This document shows, in pieces, positions 44,101-57,800 of a DNA stretch of 64,000 nucleotides (positions are counted from its first letter, which is position 1; every line of letters starts with the position of its first letter). The notes below the pieces were generated by a model. It worked only from the letters and a program-made list of their open reading frames with translations, searched no databases and was not told the DNA's origin. A program made the translations under genes and the position numbers. Source of the stretch: Cunninghamia lanceolata (Eukaryota > Streptophyta > Pinopsida > Cupressales > Cupressaceae); the NCBI GenBank assembly GCA_027924645.1, contig BSBN01000140.1:9678501-9742500 (forward strand). Direction: 5' to 3'.

Positions 44101-46575
44101 TTCTTTAGAATCCTTGGCTGGAAATACTTTTTATTTCTTTCAAATTATCATAAACAACACAAAAGAAGGGAGCTCAACCTCCCCTTTTCTAGATGTGAAT
44201 CCTTTTAGCCTTTTCTAGCAATAGACGCCTCCCAGATTTATAGGAGCCTCTTGAGGACTTCAAAAAAATAACTTTTGGAGTACATATGACTTCTTGCCGT
44301 CTTTCCAACGGTCTCTTGTCTCTTTTTACAACCTCCTCAACCTTTTATATGCTAGCACTTGAATGTCTAATATTAGATAGCATTGGAATCAATGTCAAAA
44401 GTTCTTCTCTTCTACACAGGCCCTTTCTCTTCCTTTGAATTCTTTGCCTCTTCCCCTACACTCTTGCACAGCCTTTCAATCTTAGGCCACCAAAAATAAA
44501 AATATAAGGTTCATTTGGTCCATTCTGCTATGTTCCTTCATGCTACCATACATATATCAACAAAGTGGGGATTTTTTCATGAGATTCCTATCCACATCTT
44601 GTCTCTCTTTCTTTTTGACACACTTTCTTGGCTGTCTTTACAGCATTTTTCTCTTATCCTCCCTCTTGCACCTATCCTATTTCTCTTTAAGTTCTTCCTT
44701 GTTTCTCTTTCTTTCCATGTGCACCTGCTTTCCTTTCGATTTTTTTTCCTTCCTTCTATGTGCCTCCTCTATACTCTTTTGCTATGTGCTTGGTTATGCA
44801 TCATCAAAATAATTTCAAAAATTATCAAATCCTACCCAAAAAAAAAAAAGAAATTTGAGTTCAAGTAGGAGGTCCATGGGCACCAAGGGGTGTGAAAAAG
44901 GTTATTAATACTCTTCTCTCTTTCTCCCAAGATCCTATAAGGAATTAGAAAATAATATTTTTGAATATGTCAACAGTTCATGTGGATTATGGGATTCCAA
45001 GGTATCCTTGCATCATACCTTTTAGGTTAGAAAAATGTGATCTCTGCATGTGGTCAAAAGTTGCATTGTTGCAAGTTGAATCCTAACCAATTAACTTTAG
45101 TTGGGTAGGACCACAAGACATCTTCAAAAGGCCTTTCCAACCTCAAGTTTCACTCTTGGGACCAATTCATCAAGTTTATTTTCATTAGGGAATAACCTTC
45201 CTTTGATGATAAAAGAAGACACACCGATTAATTTTTCATCCTTTCCTTCCCTTGCCATTCCTTTTGTTGCCATAAGTCCCTCTTTCTCACTCTCATCTTC
45301 TACATTCTACTGTTCCACTTCCACCAACATCTCCTTGTCCTTCAAAGGACAAATCACTACTACTATTACATCCTCCTCCTTTGCAACATTTTGCATGTTC
45401 ATCTCCACCTTCATGCCTTTTGAAAGACTAACCATTGCTGCATTCTCATCATAAATTTCTACTGGATATGGTGGATTTCAATGAATTCATTCTCTACCTT
45501 CTCCTCTCCACCAACTTCTACTACAACATTACACACACTTATGTACTCTTGGACTGAACTGAGCATCAATTGTCCAATTTGCATCTCCTCATCATCTATT
45601 ATCATGTTATTTTCTTCTTCATTATTATTTTGTAAGAGGACTTCTACTTCTCTTTCTTTTCTATCTTAAAGACTTGCAAACAAAAAATTGTTAGATAAAA
45701 AAAGGGTTTTTAGATTTACCCATCTCATTTTCTTTTGGTATGGTTATTGTATTGGTTTCTTGCAACTTAAGGGCTAAATTTTCTTCCCCCTTTTTTCTCC
45801 TTCAAGAGGAATTCACCTTCCATGGACTAGAAATGACCCATCTCTCTTTCCAAGGGCTACTCACATTAAAACTTTACCCTTTTTCTATATTTCATGTATA
45901 TCTTCTTCCCTATCTTGCTATTCTTCAAAATAGACTTCAATTGCTCACATGGAAACTTCACTCTCTCATTACGTCTTGAGGTAATCTATGGTTCAAGTTC
46001 CTTACATGCCTCTTTCCCCTTCACTCAAACAACTCTTCTCTCCTATTGGGCATCTAAAAATGTATATTATTCTGCACACTTACTCTTAACTCTATCCAAA
46101 CTTCTCTCCTCTAAATCTCTTTCTCTTCATTTCATAAACACAAGTCTCACAACCCTTAAGGTCATTCTAGTCCTCTTTATAGAAGATATTTTCTCACGTA
46201 TACTCACACACATTGACACACACCCAAAATCCCAAAGACATAGACTTTTAGATGATACCCTCTTACTCATGGTCTCATACCACAACCCACAATTGGTTTT
46301 CCTCTCAACCACTTACACATGCCCTTTACCCAACAATGATATTGGATGCAAACTGTCAAAACCTCCTCTACCCACTTTCCTCTTAGTGGAGGATGTTCCT
46401 AGACCTTCCACCCAAAACTATTGTTAGATGATATGTCAACACACTCTCATTTGCAACAAACCATCTCCAACAATGTTGGATGCCTTGCTCTCATAGCTCT
46501 CTATAGTTACAAGACTTCCTCACACACTTGCAACATATTTTTAGAGCCCCTAAGACACATAGAGTGAGAAAACCT

Positions 46576-46587
46576 ACTCTAATACCA
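46576..46587 (-). promoter_or_regulatory. Primer-binding site of element E (variant)
   Basis: The minus strand reads TGGTATTAGAGT, matching TGGTATCAGAGC at 10 of 12 bases. Both differences are C-to-T, in line with the transition bias elsewhere. It lies 6 bases from the LTR start at 46594. Confidence 0.75.
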
Positions 46588-46801
46588 AAGTAATGTAGTC
46601 TAGGAGAGAGGCCCAACTAAAGAAGAGTCCCAACTAGGTAGCCTTGGATAAACTACATAGACCCACAACTTAACTTGTAGCATGATGATACCAAACCACT
46701 CATATTGTAAGTCACTTGTAACAATGCACACTAAGATGAAATTTAATACAATGCAGATAACTTGTGGCAACACACAATAATACTAGTTTCCATGGCATGA
46801 G

Positions 46802-47981
46802 TGATGTAGAGGGATAAACAAGAACAAGAACCAAGTGTTTTTAGACTCTATGGACTCTACTAAAGGTGTTCAAACCCTATCTTGCAAGATTTTGACAAAC
46901 TTTCCTCTACAGGTTCAAACCCTCAACAATGTCCTAATTGGAAATTTATTGCAACAACACTTATTATTATTCCTATTAGACTTAATGCACATTTAATACA
47001 CTCTGGAGGGTCTGCTCAACTCCTTACTTTGCTATGGTAAACTCAAGAAACGTCTTTTTCACTAAACCCTCAAAGACCTAGGGTTTTTAGCAATCTTTTA
47101 GGACAATAATCACACACAGACCTGTATATCTCACTTATACAATTGAATTAGGACTTCTCCTTTGGTGGACACTTGGGCAGAAACCTAAGGTTTAAGGGTT
47201 TCACCAAGTTTCATAAATTTTCAACAGTCTGAGCAAAAGATATGAATTTATTTCACCTGCTGGAAACCCTAGTTCTGTAGCAGGGTTGCTAGTAGTAATT
47301 TTGCTATAACTTGCTCAAAACTTCATGAAATTTAATGAAACCAAAAGAATTTGAACCTGCAAACACAACACTATCATTCCATCCACTCTTAGACCTACAA
47401 ATGTTTCGTACAAGGCCGTACAAGGCTATTTTTAGATTGTAATTGCATAAAATTAACCAAAAATGGTGAAGAAATAGGGGTTTTCAACCAAAAACTCCTT
47501 TCCAGCTTCTTAGAGTTATATTCCCATTCATTCAAGGTGAATTAACATTAAAAAATAGTTTCCATCAAAATTACATCCTTTGCCTTCCAAAAACCTAAAT
47601 GTAACCTAATGTTTTATGCCTTAAACTTGCAAAATATGCACTTTTACAACCTAGGAATTAAACAAAAATAGGTAAAAATATGCTACATGGTCTTTCATGG
47701 TCTTATAAGACTTATTTACTCAGCCAAACCAAAAATATAGGTTAGGAACAAACCCCAACCTTTTACAAGCCAAAAAGCACCTAGAAAATTCAATTTTGGT
47801 TTTGGTGGGAAAATCCAAAATTCAAATTTCTAGGCCTATCTACAACACCTAGGCCATTGGACATGATCCCAATGGACCCCCTAAGACCTCTAGACACACA
47901 ACTAGACCTCTTAAAATCAAAATGACCTTAAAAACATCCAAAATGACCTTAAAAACATGATATGAGTGACACTCCTGCATC
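46802..47981 (-). mobile_element. Solo LTR (1,180 bp) inside the LTR of element E
   Basis: The insert starts TGATGTAGAGGG and ends CTCCTGCATCA in plus direction and is flanked by the exact 5-bp duplication ATGAG at 46797-46801 and 47982-47986. No internal region is present. On the minus strand its start, TGATGCAGGAG, equals the first 11 bases of the gypsy C LTR at 52577, but the bodies do not obviously align, so it may be a related family. Orientation is inferred from that start. Confidence 0.85.
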
Positions 47982-48029
47982 AATGAGAAAATCATACAAT
48001 TGCTACAAGTGAAATCAATATGACCAACC

Positions 48030-48901
48030 TAAAAGGAAAATAAGGTGCAAAAACACTTCCTACACTAATCTAAGAGGATAGATGAATAGAAATTATGATA
48101 TAAAATTTATAGAAAATAAATAATACAATAAAATCATTTAACACAATGATGTATCCTTGAAAACCCTCTTCAGAAAAAAAACCTAGCCTCTAAACTTTGA
48201 ACCAATATATTAATCAACAATAATATTGGTTAGAATATAATCTAGGAAATGAGCCTTCATAGGAGATAGCACCAACACTCAGATATGGAAGAATACCAAT
48301 AGCATAACAATACCTACAAAAATACACTATGCAAATTCCATCTAAAGCAACCAATATGTAGAGAAACCATTATATGGAGCCCCCAAAGGGGAATTACAAA
48401 ACCATGAGCTAATACCACTAAATATTGGTGCACAAATCCCAATAAGAGCCCTAATGCTAAACATAACATATTTCTTACTCATGTCACAAGAATATGTCAT
48501 AACATGCCATAGTTATCCTCCTAATGTTGGTGTTCTAATTTGTCTTATCCAAACCCTTGAAATATTCTCTATAACCATCATAGTGACATGTCATAGGTTG
48601 GTGCATATTCTTGGTCAAAATATTAACTCCCTCATACAACTCTCTTATGCATCAAAGATGTTTTTACATTTCTCATGTGGGGGGCTAAATTATAGAGGTG
48701 ATAAATTTTGATCTAAGAAGCCGATTGAGTCCAATTATTTTTTAGATTAAAGATCTTAGAGAGCTCCACATCATCTAGCCTACTTTAGCTAGTTAAAGCC
48801 CATTTTGATAATTTTTAGAGCAAAAAATGACCTCTCTAGCTTAAAATTACATTTTAGTGTTCTCAACACTAAGAGGTAAATTTGAGATGCCCTTCCTAAC
48901 A
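48030..48901 (-). mobile_element. 3' LTR of copia D
   Basis: On the minus strand it starts TGTTAGGAAGGGCATC at 48901, just after a purine tract AACAAGTGGGAGAG (48902-48915). Its far end is uncertain because it abuts the LTR of element E near 48027. Confidence 0.7.
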
Positions 48902-49149
48902 CTCTCCCACTTGTTAAACACCTTGGAAGAGAAAAGCAAATGCCAAAACTATCAACTAACTAGTAAGGGTTGAGAAGCCCATAGTCTCCAATAATATCTC
49001 AATATCTTTGTGCACACCAACTTCATCAATGCATATGCAACATTCTTCAAAATGTCAAATTTCTCCAACATCGCCCTTCCATCCTCTACCATGTTTTGAA
49101 CAAAATAGTATTTGACATCAATATTCTTCATCTATGCACGAAAGGTTGG

Positions 49150-52100
49150 ATTCTTTATTGAACAAATGGCGGTTTAACTATCACAATGAATTCTAACAAC
49201 TCTCTGACTCAACCCACATCTAAACATAGTCTCAAAAACCAAATGGTCTCCTTATAGCCCATGAGTAGCTACTATGTAGTCTTACCTCTATTGTGGATAA
49301 ATAAACCACAACCTATTGCTAACTCATCCAAATCATTCCACCACTGGGTAAGCTAAACATGTAGCCACTAGTATACCTTCTATTATTGACACCTCCTACC
49401 CAATCTAAATCTACATAACCTTGAATATCTACTAAGTGTTGGTTCTCTAAAATTCCACCTTGATAGCATAGGGAGTTCTAAGAACTACCCTTCAAATACC
49501 TTAAGACCCTCTTAACAACAACCCATTGTTCTTGTCCAAGATTAACCATGCAATGACTCAAGACGTCCACCACTTGGGGCAATGTTTGTTCTAGTTAGAC
49601 CATATAATACATGAGGCCCCCAACCACACTAGCATAGAGCACCAAACTCATCTCCTCCATCTCTATGGGTGTCAAAGGATACTATTCAACTCATAGCTTA
49701 GTTCACATAAAGATAGGAACATGAACTAGATTGTTGTTATCCATACTAAAGTTTTGTGAAATAGATTCAACATACTCCCTATTTCCAATCCAAAGATTTT
49801 TGTTAGCCCTATCTAATATAATTTCAATCCCAAGGATGTACTTAGTATCCTTTGATTCTTTCATTTCAACTATATAGAAATTTGAGTTTTTTAAGTCTAT
49901 AATCATTTCTTTATCATTACCAAATAACAACATATCATTGACATACAAATGATAATGATAAAATTATCACTGCTCTATATATAATAAACACAATGATTTA
50001 ACTTGGACTTGATAAACCCCAATCCTAGTACATATGAATTAAACCTTTTATATCACATTCTAGGATACTATTTTAAACCATAAAGTGATTTCTTCAATAA
50101 AAAAACTAAGTTTTCCTTACTCTTCTCAATGTAGTGCTCTAGCCATGAGATGTAGATCTCCTCTAGATCACTATGCAAGCAAGATGTCTTCACATCCATT
50201 TGCTCATCATCATGGTCAAAAACAACAACACAAGCTAATAACATTTTAATAGATGTCAACTTTGCAACAAGAGAGAAAATCTTACCAAAATCTCCCTCAA
50301 CTTGGGTATAACCTTTAGCAACCAAATATGGCTTGTACTTCTCAATGTTACCATCAGAGCCTAGTTTTTGTTTGAAAACACATTTGTAAAAAATAAGTTT
50401 TCATCTATCAAGCAACTATACCAAGTCCCATGTATCATTCTTCCTTAGTACAATCATTTCCTCATCCATGGCTAATTTCTAAGACTCATAGTCATCCAAT
50501 TCCATTGCCTCTTTAACTATTATAGGCTCATCAATGTTAGACAAGAAAGAAAATGTACATATAAAATCAAGTGGGTTGTACCTTTCTAGTTGCCTCCTCT
50601 ATCAAGTGGACCTCCTTAAAATCTTTAAGGTGGATGTTCTACTTCTTCATTTGAATTCTTTGAATTCTTTGTACTTCCTTATTAGGTCCAACTTGAACCT
50701 CTAGTTCATCATCTATTTCAGCCTTCTAAGTCTCAAGTTGTAGTTGCATAGCTAACTTCACATCCTCCTTTGGTTGCTCAATTGTAGGAGAAGGTATGAT
50801 CTCCTTAAAGATCAAATTTTAATTTTTTTCCTGGCTGTATGATCCCAAATATTACACCCTTTCACACTGACAACATAGGCAATGAAGATACATTTTACAA
50901 CTTCAACAAATTCTCCCTAGGCACATGAGCATATGCCTCAACCAAATAAATGAAGATGTTGAAGTGAGAGTGCTTTTCCCATTCAATCGTCCATGAGGAT
51001 TTTATCCACAATTAATAATGTTGGAGACTTGATCATTAGGTAACATGCACTAGCAACTACTTTTTCCTACAACTTATGTCCTAGGCCAAACCCACTAAGA
51101 GTAATCCTATCTCTCTCCATGATTGTCCTGTTCATGTCTTCTGCAAATCCATTTTATTGAGGGGTGTATGAATTTTACTTATGTTGTTCTATGCCATTCT
51201 CCTTACATAATTTTTCAAACTTTACAAAAAAATATTCATCACTATTGTTATGTCTCTCAACTCCTTAATCTTTCTATAAGTTTGGTTTTCCAAGGGATCT
51301 TTAAACTCCCTAAGTTAACTAAAGATGTCACATTTATTTGTAAGAAAATATACCCATGTCCTCTTAGAGTAATCATTAATAAACAATACATAATACAAAG
51401 TTTTTGACAAGGAATGAACATCTATAGGAACAAATAGATTAAAATGAATAATATCCAACAACCTAGAAGATTTATGAGAACTAAAGTAAAATTGAACATA
51501 GTTTATTTTTCCTTAAATAAAATGCTCACAAAACTTGAACTCAAGAGATCAATCAACAAGACCCTCTACTAGGTTTTCATTTTTCAAGGTCCGTAGAACT
51601 TTCTCACCAATATGACATATTTTCTAGCACTATATAATTATCTTCTTTGTAGGTAACTTTCTCTCTATAAGAACATGCTTAGTTACCTAGAATGCACAAC
51701 CATTAGAATTGATACAACATATCTTTGAAGATTTTGATAATTGGGGTGTAGATTTTGTAAATATGTTCACTACATGCACTAAAGAACTATTGTAGTGTAT
51801 GAAATTACATGCATCAATCTAAAAGATAGTATCAAATTGAACCACCTTCACAAGCACCATAGCTCCTCAAACCATCTTGTAACCTCCATTTCCAAAGACT
51901 ACCTATAGACCCACATCATTCATTTTACTTATAGATATTAGGTTCCATGCCAAACTAGGGATTGTATGACTTTAGTAATCCCTTTGATCCTCCCATCAAA
52001 GAATCAAATATTGACTCTCCTCCACCCAACTATGCTAAGATAGATGAGTTGCTATTGAGGTATACCTTACCAGCATCATAATTATTGTAATTCAAAAAAC

Positions 52101-52300
52101 ACTTCTAATGATTCATGTGGAAAGAAGCTCTAGAGTCTATCATCAATGCATCTTCACATGCATATCTTGCCAAGGCTACAAAAAAGGCATCTCTTGCATC
52201 ATCTCAAGAAGATTTATTAGAATTATCATTAGATTCAACCTCTTACTTATTTTTCTCCTCCTTGACTCTTCTAAAGTGGCCCATTGTTCCATAGTTTGAC
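49150..52300 (-). pseudogene. Copia D pol: protease, integrase, RT, RNase H (broken)
   Basis: A protease remnant near 52120 reads ALMIDSRASFHM, where the catalytic Gly of DSGA is Arg. A degenerate integrase occupies about 51900-50900. RT at 50325-50068 has VAKGYTQVEGDFGKIFS, EQMDVKTSCLH and KKSLYGLK; the catalytic segment at 49948-49880 reads YVNDMLLFGND, with Asn in place of the first Asp of YVDD. RNase H sequence follows at about 49650-49150 but is full of stops. Frame changes separate all blocks. The order protease-integrase-RT is diagnostic for Ty1/copia. Confidence 0.8.
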
Positions 52301-52576
52301 ATTTTGCCTTAGAATTTTGATGAGACTTAGATCTCCCATGAAATTTAGATACACCTTTATCCTTCTTATTTCCTTTTTCTTTAGACCACCGATGAATATC
52401 CAAGGCTTCCTTGGTAAATTTGGTAGCCTTCTACCTCATCTCTTTCTAGAGAAGAGTAACCACAATCTCATCAAGCACCAAATTTGAGATAGTTCCTCCA
52501 ATATGCATTACTTGGCTGTCCCATGAGTTTGTCAAAGAACACAAAAGGGTCATGAACCAATCTTTCTCTTCCATCT
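52260..52576 (-). pseudogene. Copia D gag, C-terminal part
   Basis: This continues the gag frame from 63067 across the gypsy C insertion. It includes a basic segment at 52403-52330 (SKFHGRSKSHQNSK) and a zinc-knuckle remnant (GTMGHFRR) near 52280 that has lost cysteines. Stops break it. Confidence 0.7.
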
Positions 52577-52776
52577 TGATGCAGGAGCATCCAGTGGTGT
52601 AAGGGCAATCTTGCATCACCCAAAAAAATATGATGATTCAAAATCGTTGATGTTGTTTTCATTTCTTTTCAAAATTAGTATCTCTGGTTCCACAATTGCT
52701 TGAATAATGATGTAGAACTTTTAGTTTTTCCAAACTACTAAAAATAGCAAACTACTATTTTTGGAAAGTTTGCATT
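52577..52776 (+). mobile_element. 5' LTR fragment of gypsy C
   Basis: It aligns with 62217-62412 (AGGAGCATCCAGTGG, then CTTGCATCACCC and TTTCAAAATTAGTAT). The match ends near 52776 and RT sequence begins by 52800. Confidence 0.9.
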
Positions 52777-52789
52777 ATTTAAATGACAT

Positions 52790-53298
52790 TTTGATTTTCA
52801 GTAAGACTTGGGATGAGCATCTGATGCATATCAGAAGAGTTTTAGAGAAGCCGAGGAGGAGAAGTTGCTGATTAATCTGAAGAAATGTAGTTTTGCAAAG
52901 AAGGAGTTGGTATACCTGGGATTTGCTATCTCAGAGGAAGGTCTTAAGATGGACCCAGAAAAAGTAAGGGCTATCATTGAATGGCCTGCCAAGGAGTGCT
53001 ACAGAGGTACGATCTTTTCATGGTTTGACAAATTTTTATAGAAAGTTTATCTGAAATTTTAGTAGCATTTGTGCACCCCTAACTGAGACAATGAGAAGGG
53101 ATAGAAAAGAGTTTAAATGGACTACATGAGCAGCCAAGGGTTTCGATACATTGAAGCAGAAAGTCATGGAGCAACTTGTTTTGGCACTTCTAGATTTCAA
53201 TAAGGTATTTCAGGTAGATTGTGATGCTAGTGGCAGTGCTATAGGAGTTGTTTTGAGTCAAGAAGGTAAGCCCATTGCCTATTTTAGTGAGAAGATTA
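52790..53298 (+). pseudogene. Gypsy C RT C-terminus and RNase H N-terminus
   Basis: Pieces in shifting frames include KTWDEHLMHIRRVLE near 52805, TNFYRKFI near 53020, and in the frame 53151-53298 FQVDCDASGSAIGVVLSQEG with the RNase H catalytic Asp, then IAYFSEKI. The frame is cut at 53298 by copia G and resumes at 60442. The front of RT including the YxDD motif is missing. Confidence 0.88.
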
Positions 53299-54590
53299 TG
53301 TTAGATCTAGGGCACACATTTGGGAGGGGGGTGAGTTAGTTGTACAAAAACTTGCTTCTATTTCAAACACTTGATTCTTCTTTGTTACTTAACAACATAT
53401 CAATTAACCATTCATGAAAGTATCAAGCATAAACATCAGAGCAGATAAACATCAACATATTAGACACCAAGATTTTGACATGGAAAACTCGGTCAAGGGA
53501 AAAACCATGGGGTGATTAACCCAAGGATTATTCTCTGTTAGAAGAATAAGAAAAATGGATGGCACATGCCAATTAGGGCTCACTGCCCGAGCACACTGCT
53601 CACAAGGAGGCACACTGCCTACAAGAGACACACTGTCTACAAGATGATAAGTTTTACAAACTTGAACTGGAGATTGACATCTTCACTATGTCTAGATCAG
53701 TTCCATTTAAGCCCGAGACACACTTGCTCTGCCTTTCACTCTTTCGCTATTCCACACTTATCCGCTCCACAACACCACACGAAATGAACTCACAAACCTT
53801 TATTTATACAAGGCATCAACTTAGGAACAATCATCTAAGTCAGCAATCAACCACAAGAACATTCACAAGATGAATAACTCATCCGGTCGGCCAATCTGAA
53901 CAAGAACAACTTCATCCGGAAGAACTCATCTGGTCGGCCAGTAAAAACACCTCCATCTAGAAGAATATCTCCAATTCCCAGCTCTAACACTAATGCGGAC
54001 CAATAACACAACCTCAACATGATCCAAGAACCTTCACAAGCTTGCCTGAATGACCAGGTACATATGCACTTCCTCTACTCACTGGAATCTCTTCTCCTCT
54101 TCATCTGAAACTTCAAGAACACAGTCTGTCGCCACTGTCAAACTACAATAGGTGCTTTCAGACCTCCAAACCATGAACAAATCAAGATGACACATCACAA
54201 GGACATCCCAAACACTCATTCCAATCCATAGAACATAACAATGCACTTCCAGATCTCACTGAACCTTTTTGTAACACTCTGTCACTCTGGAGCATCTCCC
54301 GGAACCGGTTCTACTTGATCGATCACAACTTCTTCATATCTTCATGCGGATCTCTGAAATCTTAACTGGAGCATCTCAGGACTCATATCTACAAACCCTT
54401 TAATCTGCATCCTCTGATCCTCAACTCATTCAGTACTTTTGCCTTCTTCTCATCACTTGTTCTTCACTGTTCTAGATTGAGACTAATTTTCTCAATATCC
54501 TCAGCACACAGCTCATCCAATCTTTCTCATCAATGCAATATGAGTATGTTGACATTAATGACAACACTGGTTAACCTCATACTTGCAACA
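53299..54590 (-). mobile_element. 3' LTR of copia G
   Basis: Plus-direction ends are TGTTAGATC and CTTGCAACA. It contains a TATA box on the minus strand at 53811-53818 (TATAAATA). The tract after it (54591-54604, AAAGGGGGAGAT on the minus strand) is the polypurine tract. Confidence 0.93.
53811..53818 (-). promoter_or_regulatory. TATA box in the copia G 3' LTR
   Basis: The minus strand reads TGTATAAATAAAGG. The same word is at 59650-59657 in the 5' LTR, where it would drive element transcription. Confidence 0.7.
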
Positions 54591-54604
54591 ATCTCCCCCT
54601 TTGT
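54591..54604 (-). promoter_or_regulatory. Polypurine tract of copia G
   Basis: The minus strand reads AAAGGGGGAGAT directly before the 3' LTR, the standard plus-strand primer position. Confidence 0.9.
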
Positions 54605-54899
54605 CATTGATGGCAACATATGATGTGAAAAACCATCAAGACAAGAACTTTTCCTTTCTGTCATAGCTCCCCCTATCAGCAACAACTCTTCACATGTCTT
54701 CTCTTCCTTTACTGCTCACCCTTTGATCATCAACCACTTGTTTTTCACATGTCTTCTCTCCCCCTTTGACATCAATGGCAAAGGGCTCATACTTGTAATT
54801 CTAACACATCAGAATCATACTAGCTGCTCCCCCTTAGTAGCAACTCCCCATCACCAATCCAGATCACAAGATATGACTGTGATATCCACTGGACTGATG

Positions 54900-57800
54900 C
54901 ACATCAGTGCATCCTAGTTCATCACTGGAGGGACCATGACCCCTAACTTCTCCCTGAGATACTCAAAAGACTCCTTGGGAAGAGGTTCAGTAAAAATATC
55001 TGCAATCTAATCCTTGGAGGGTACATAATCCAATCTGACTTCATCCTTGTTCACTTGTTCTCTCAGAAAGTGAAACTTGATAGATATGTGCTTGGTCTTA
55101 GAATGCAACACCGGATTCTTAGAAATATTTATTGTACTTGAATTATCACAGAAAATTGTGATAGGCTCCTCATATTCTACTTTAATGTCTCTTAGCATTT
55201 GCTTCATCCACAAAATTTGAGTACAACTACCTACTGCTACAATGTATTCTGCTTTAGTTGTAGACAAGGATATTGCCTCTTGTTTCTTGCTTAGCCAAGA
55301 AACCAATCTTTTTCTCAAAAAGAAAGCTCCACCACTGGTGCTTTTTCGGTCATCCACGTCTCCTGCCCAATCTACATCTATATATGCATGAAGAGAAAAG
55401 TCCTAATCTCTAGGATACCATAGACCATACTCAACTATTCCTTTCAAGTACCTAAAAATTCTTTTGATTGCCATGACATGAGATTCTCTGGGATCAGCTT
55501 GAAATCTTGCCACAAGACCATCAGCCTACATTATATCTGGTCTAGTCTGAGTGAGATACAATAGTCCTCCAATCATTGATCTGTACTTGGTCTGATCTGT
55601 CTTAGGAGAATCATCATCTTTGCTCAACTTACATCCGGTTGCCATAGGAGTTTTCATTAGCTTTGAATCTTCCATTCTGAATTTCCTCAACAATTCTTTT
55701 GCATATTTGGTCTGAGAGATAAAGATGCCTTTCTTTGTCTGAGTAATTTGCAGACCCAAGAAGAAATTCATTTCACCAAGCATTGACATTTCAAACTCAC
55801 TTTTCATTTGATTTGCAAAGGTTTTACACATATTGTCTCTTCCTCCAAAGATGATATCATCAACGAATACTTCAACAATCAAGATGTTTTCAATATCTAT
55901 TTGGAAATATAGGTTACTATTAGCAGTACCTTTGTTGAAACCAATCTGTACAAGATGCTTATCCAACCTTTCATACCATACTCTTGGGGCTTGCTTTAGT
56001 CCATACAGTGCTTTCTTCAACTTGCAGACCATATCATCATGATCAGACAATTGAAATCCATCCGGTTGTTCAATGTATACTTCTTCTTCCAAATCACCAT
56101 TTAGGAAGGTAGACTTGACATCCATCTGATATACCTTGAAGTCTTTGAAGGCAGCAAATGCAAGAAATAATCTGACTGCTTCAATTCTTGCCACCGGAGC
56201 AAAGGTTTCTTCAAAATCAATTCCTTCTATTTGAGAGTAGCCTTTGCAGACCAATCTAGCTTTGTTTCTGATTACTTCACCAACTTCATTTAGTTTGTTC
56301 CAGAAGACCCATTTGGTTCCAATCACATTCTTGTTTCTAGGTCTAGGAACAAGATCCCAAGTGTGATTTTTCTCAATTTGCATCAACTCTTCCTCCATTG
56401 CTTTGGTCCAGTTTTCATCATTGCAAGTTTCATTTATTGTCTTAGGTTCAATCTTTGAAATCAGACAGTATTCATTTGAATTTTGAGCAATTCTCCTCCT
56501 TGTTTGTACCCCTTTGCTTTTGTCACCTATGATCTGATCTTCGGAGTGGTTTAGAGTTACAGACCTTGGAACTTTGGGAGTCTCTTGCACTGTTGTTTCT
56601 TGATCAGGCTCATTCAGACAAACCTCTTCTTCCTGATTTACCGGATCAGTCTGAATCTGACTTTCAGGAGAGGATTGAGTTCCTTGAACCAAAACATCAT
56701 CTTGATCATCTTCATCAAATTCATAAAACCTTGAGGGCTTCTCAACTCCTTCATCAACCTTCACATTTGTACTTTCTATCATCTTTCTCAGTCTCTTATT
56801 GTAACACCGGTATGCTTTGCTTTGAGTGGAGTAACCCAAGAAAATTCCTTCATCACTTCTAGCATCAAACTTTCCTAGATCTTCATCTCTTTTGATGTAA
56901 CATTTGCTACCAAATACTCTGAAATATCTCATAGTAGGAGTTATACCAAACCATAGTTCATAAGGAGTCTTACCGGTATTGTTTCTGATTTGAACTCGAT
57001 TGAGAGTATAGACTGCAGTGCTGACAGCTTCTCTCCAAAACATCTGAGGAACATTTGCTTCCATCATCATTGTCCTGGATGCTTCCTTGATGGTTCGGTT
57101 CTTTCTCTCAACTACTCCATTCTGCTGTGGAGTCCTAGGAGCAGACAACTATCTTTTTATACCATGCATCTCACAAAAGTCTATGAATTCACTGGATGTG
57201 AATTCATCACCTCTATCAGACCTCAGACATTTCAGTTTCAATCCGGTTTGATTCTCTACCATAGCTTTGAAGATTTTGAACTTCTCAAAGGCTTTTGATT
57301 TCTCTTTTAGGAAGGTAACCCACATCATCCGGGAATGGTCATCAATCAGTAACATGAAATATCTATCACCTTGCATACACTTGATTCTTGTCGGACCACA
57401 TAGATTAGTATGAACTTATTCCAATAATCCGGTAGAGGACTGATCCTTGCTTTTGAAAGAGACTCTGCTCTGTTTACCTAGCTAACATTCTTTGCACAAA
57501 CTATTTGTAGGTTTCACCAACTTTGAAAGATCTCTTACAGCCTGAGTATTGCTTATCTTGATGATGTTATCAAAATTCACATGACACATCCTTCTATGCC
57601 ATAACCAACTCTGATCAACTTGAACAAACAAACAACTTTTATTAGAACCAACTAGATGGAAGATATTACCTTTTGTTTGAGTACCGAATGCAATCTCAGT
57701 TCCAGAGCTTTCAAAGATCCTGCATCTTCCATTCTTGAACCAGAGGTCATAACCTTTGTCCACCAACTGACCAACACTGAGCAAATTGTGCTTCAATCCT

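Larger units (their letters stand above)
43729..48026 (-). mobile_element. Short-LTR retroelement E without visible pol
   Basis: LTR-like ends at 43729-43980 and 46594-48026 share GGCAGCCTTGGA/GGTAGCCTTGGA and ACCACTCATATTG stretches. The right copy starts TGTAGTCTAGG next to a primer site at 46576-46587. Without the solo LTR inserted in it, the right LTR is about 250 bp, like the left. The minus-strand interior (43981-46593) shows no RT or integrase. A Lys/Glu-rich, gag-like stretch at about 45450-45100 is too broken to assign. A polypyrimidine-rich plus strand (44500-44870) makes spurious frames. Exact outer ends are uncertain and no clean target duplication was found. Confidence 0.55.

Noticed and set aside
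44515..46427. Plus-strand ORFs with hydrophobic, Ser/Leu/Phe-rich segments in element E
   Set aside because: They are antisense shadows of a purine-rich minus strand; the primer site shows the element reads in the minus direction.
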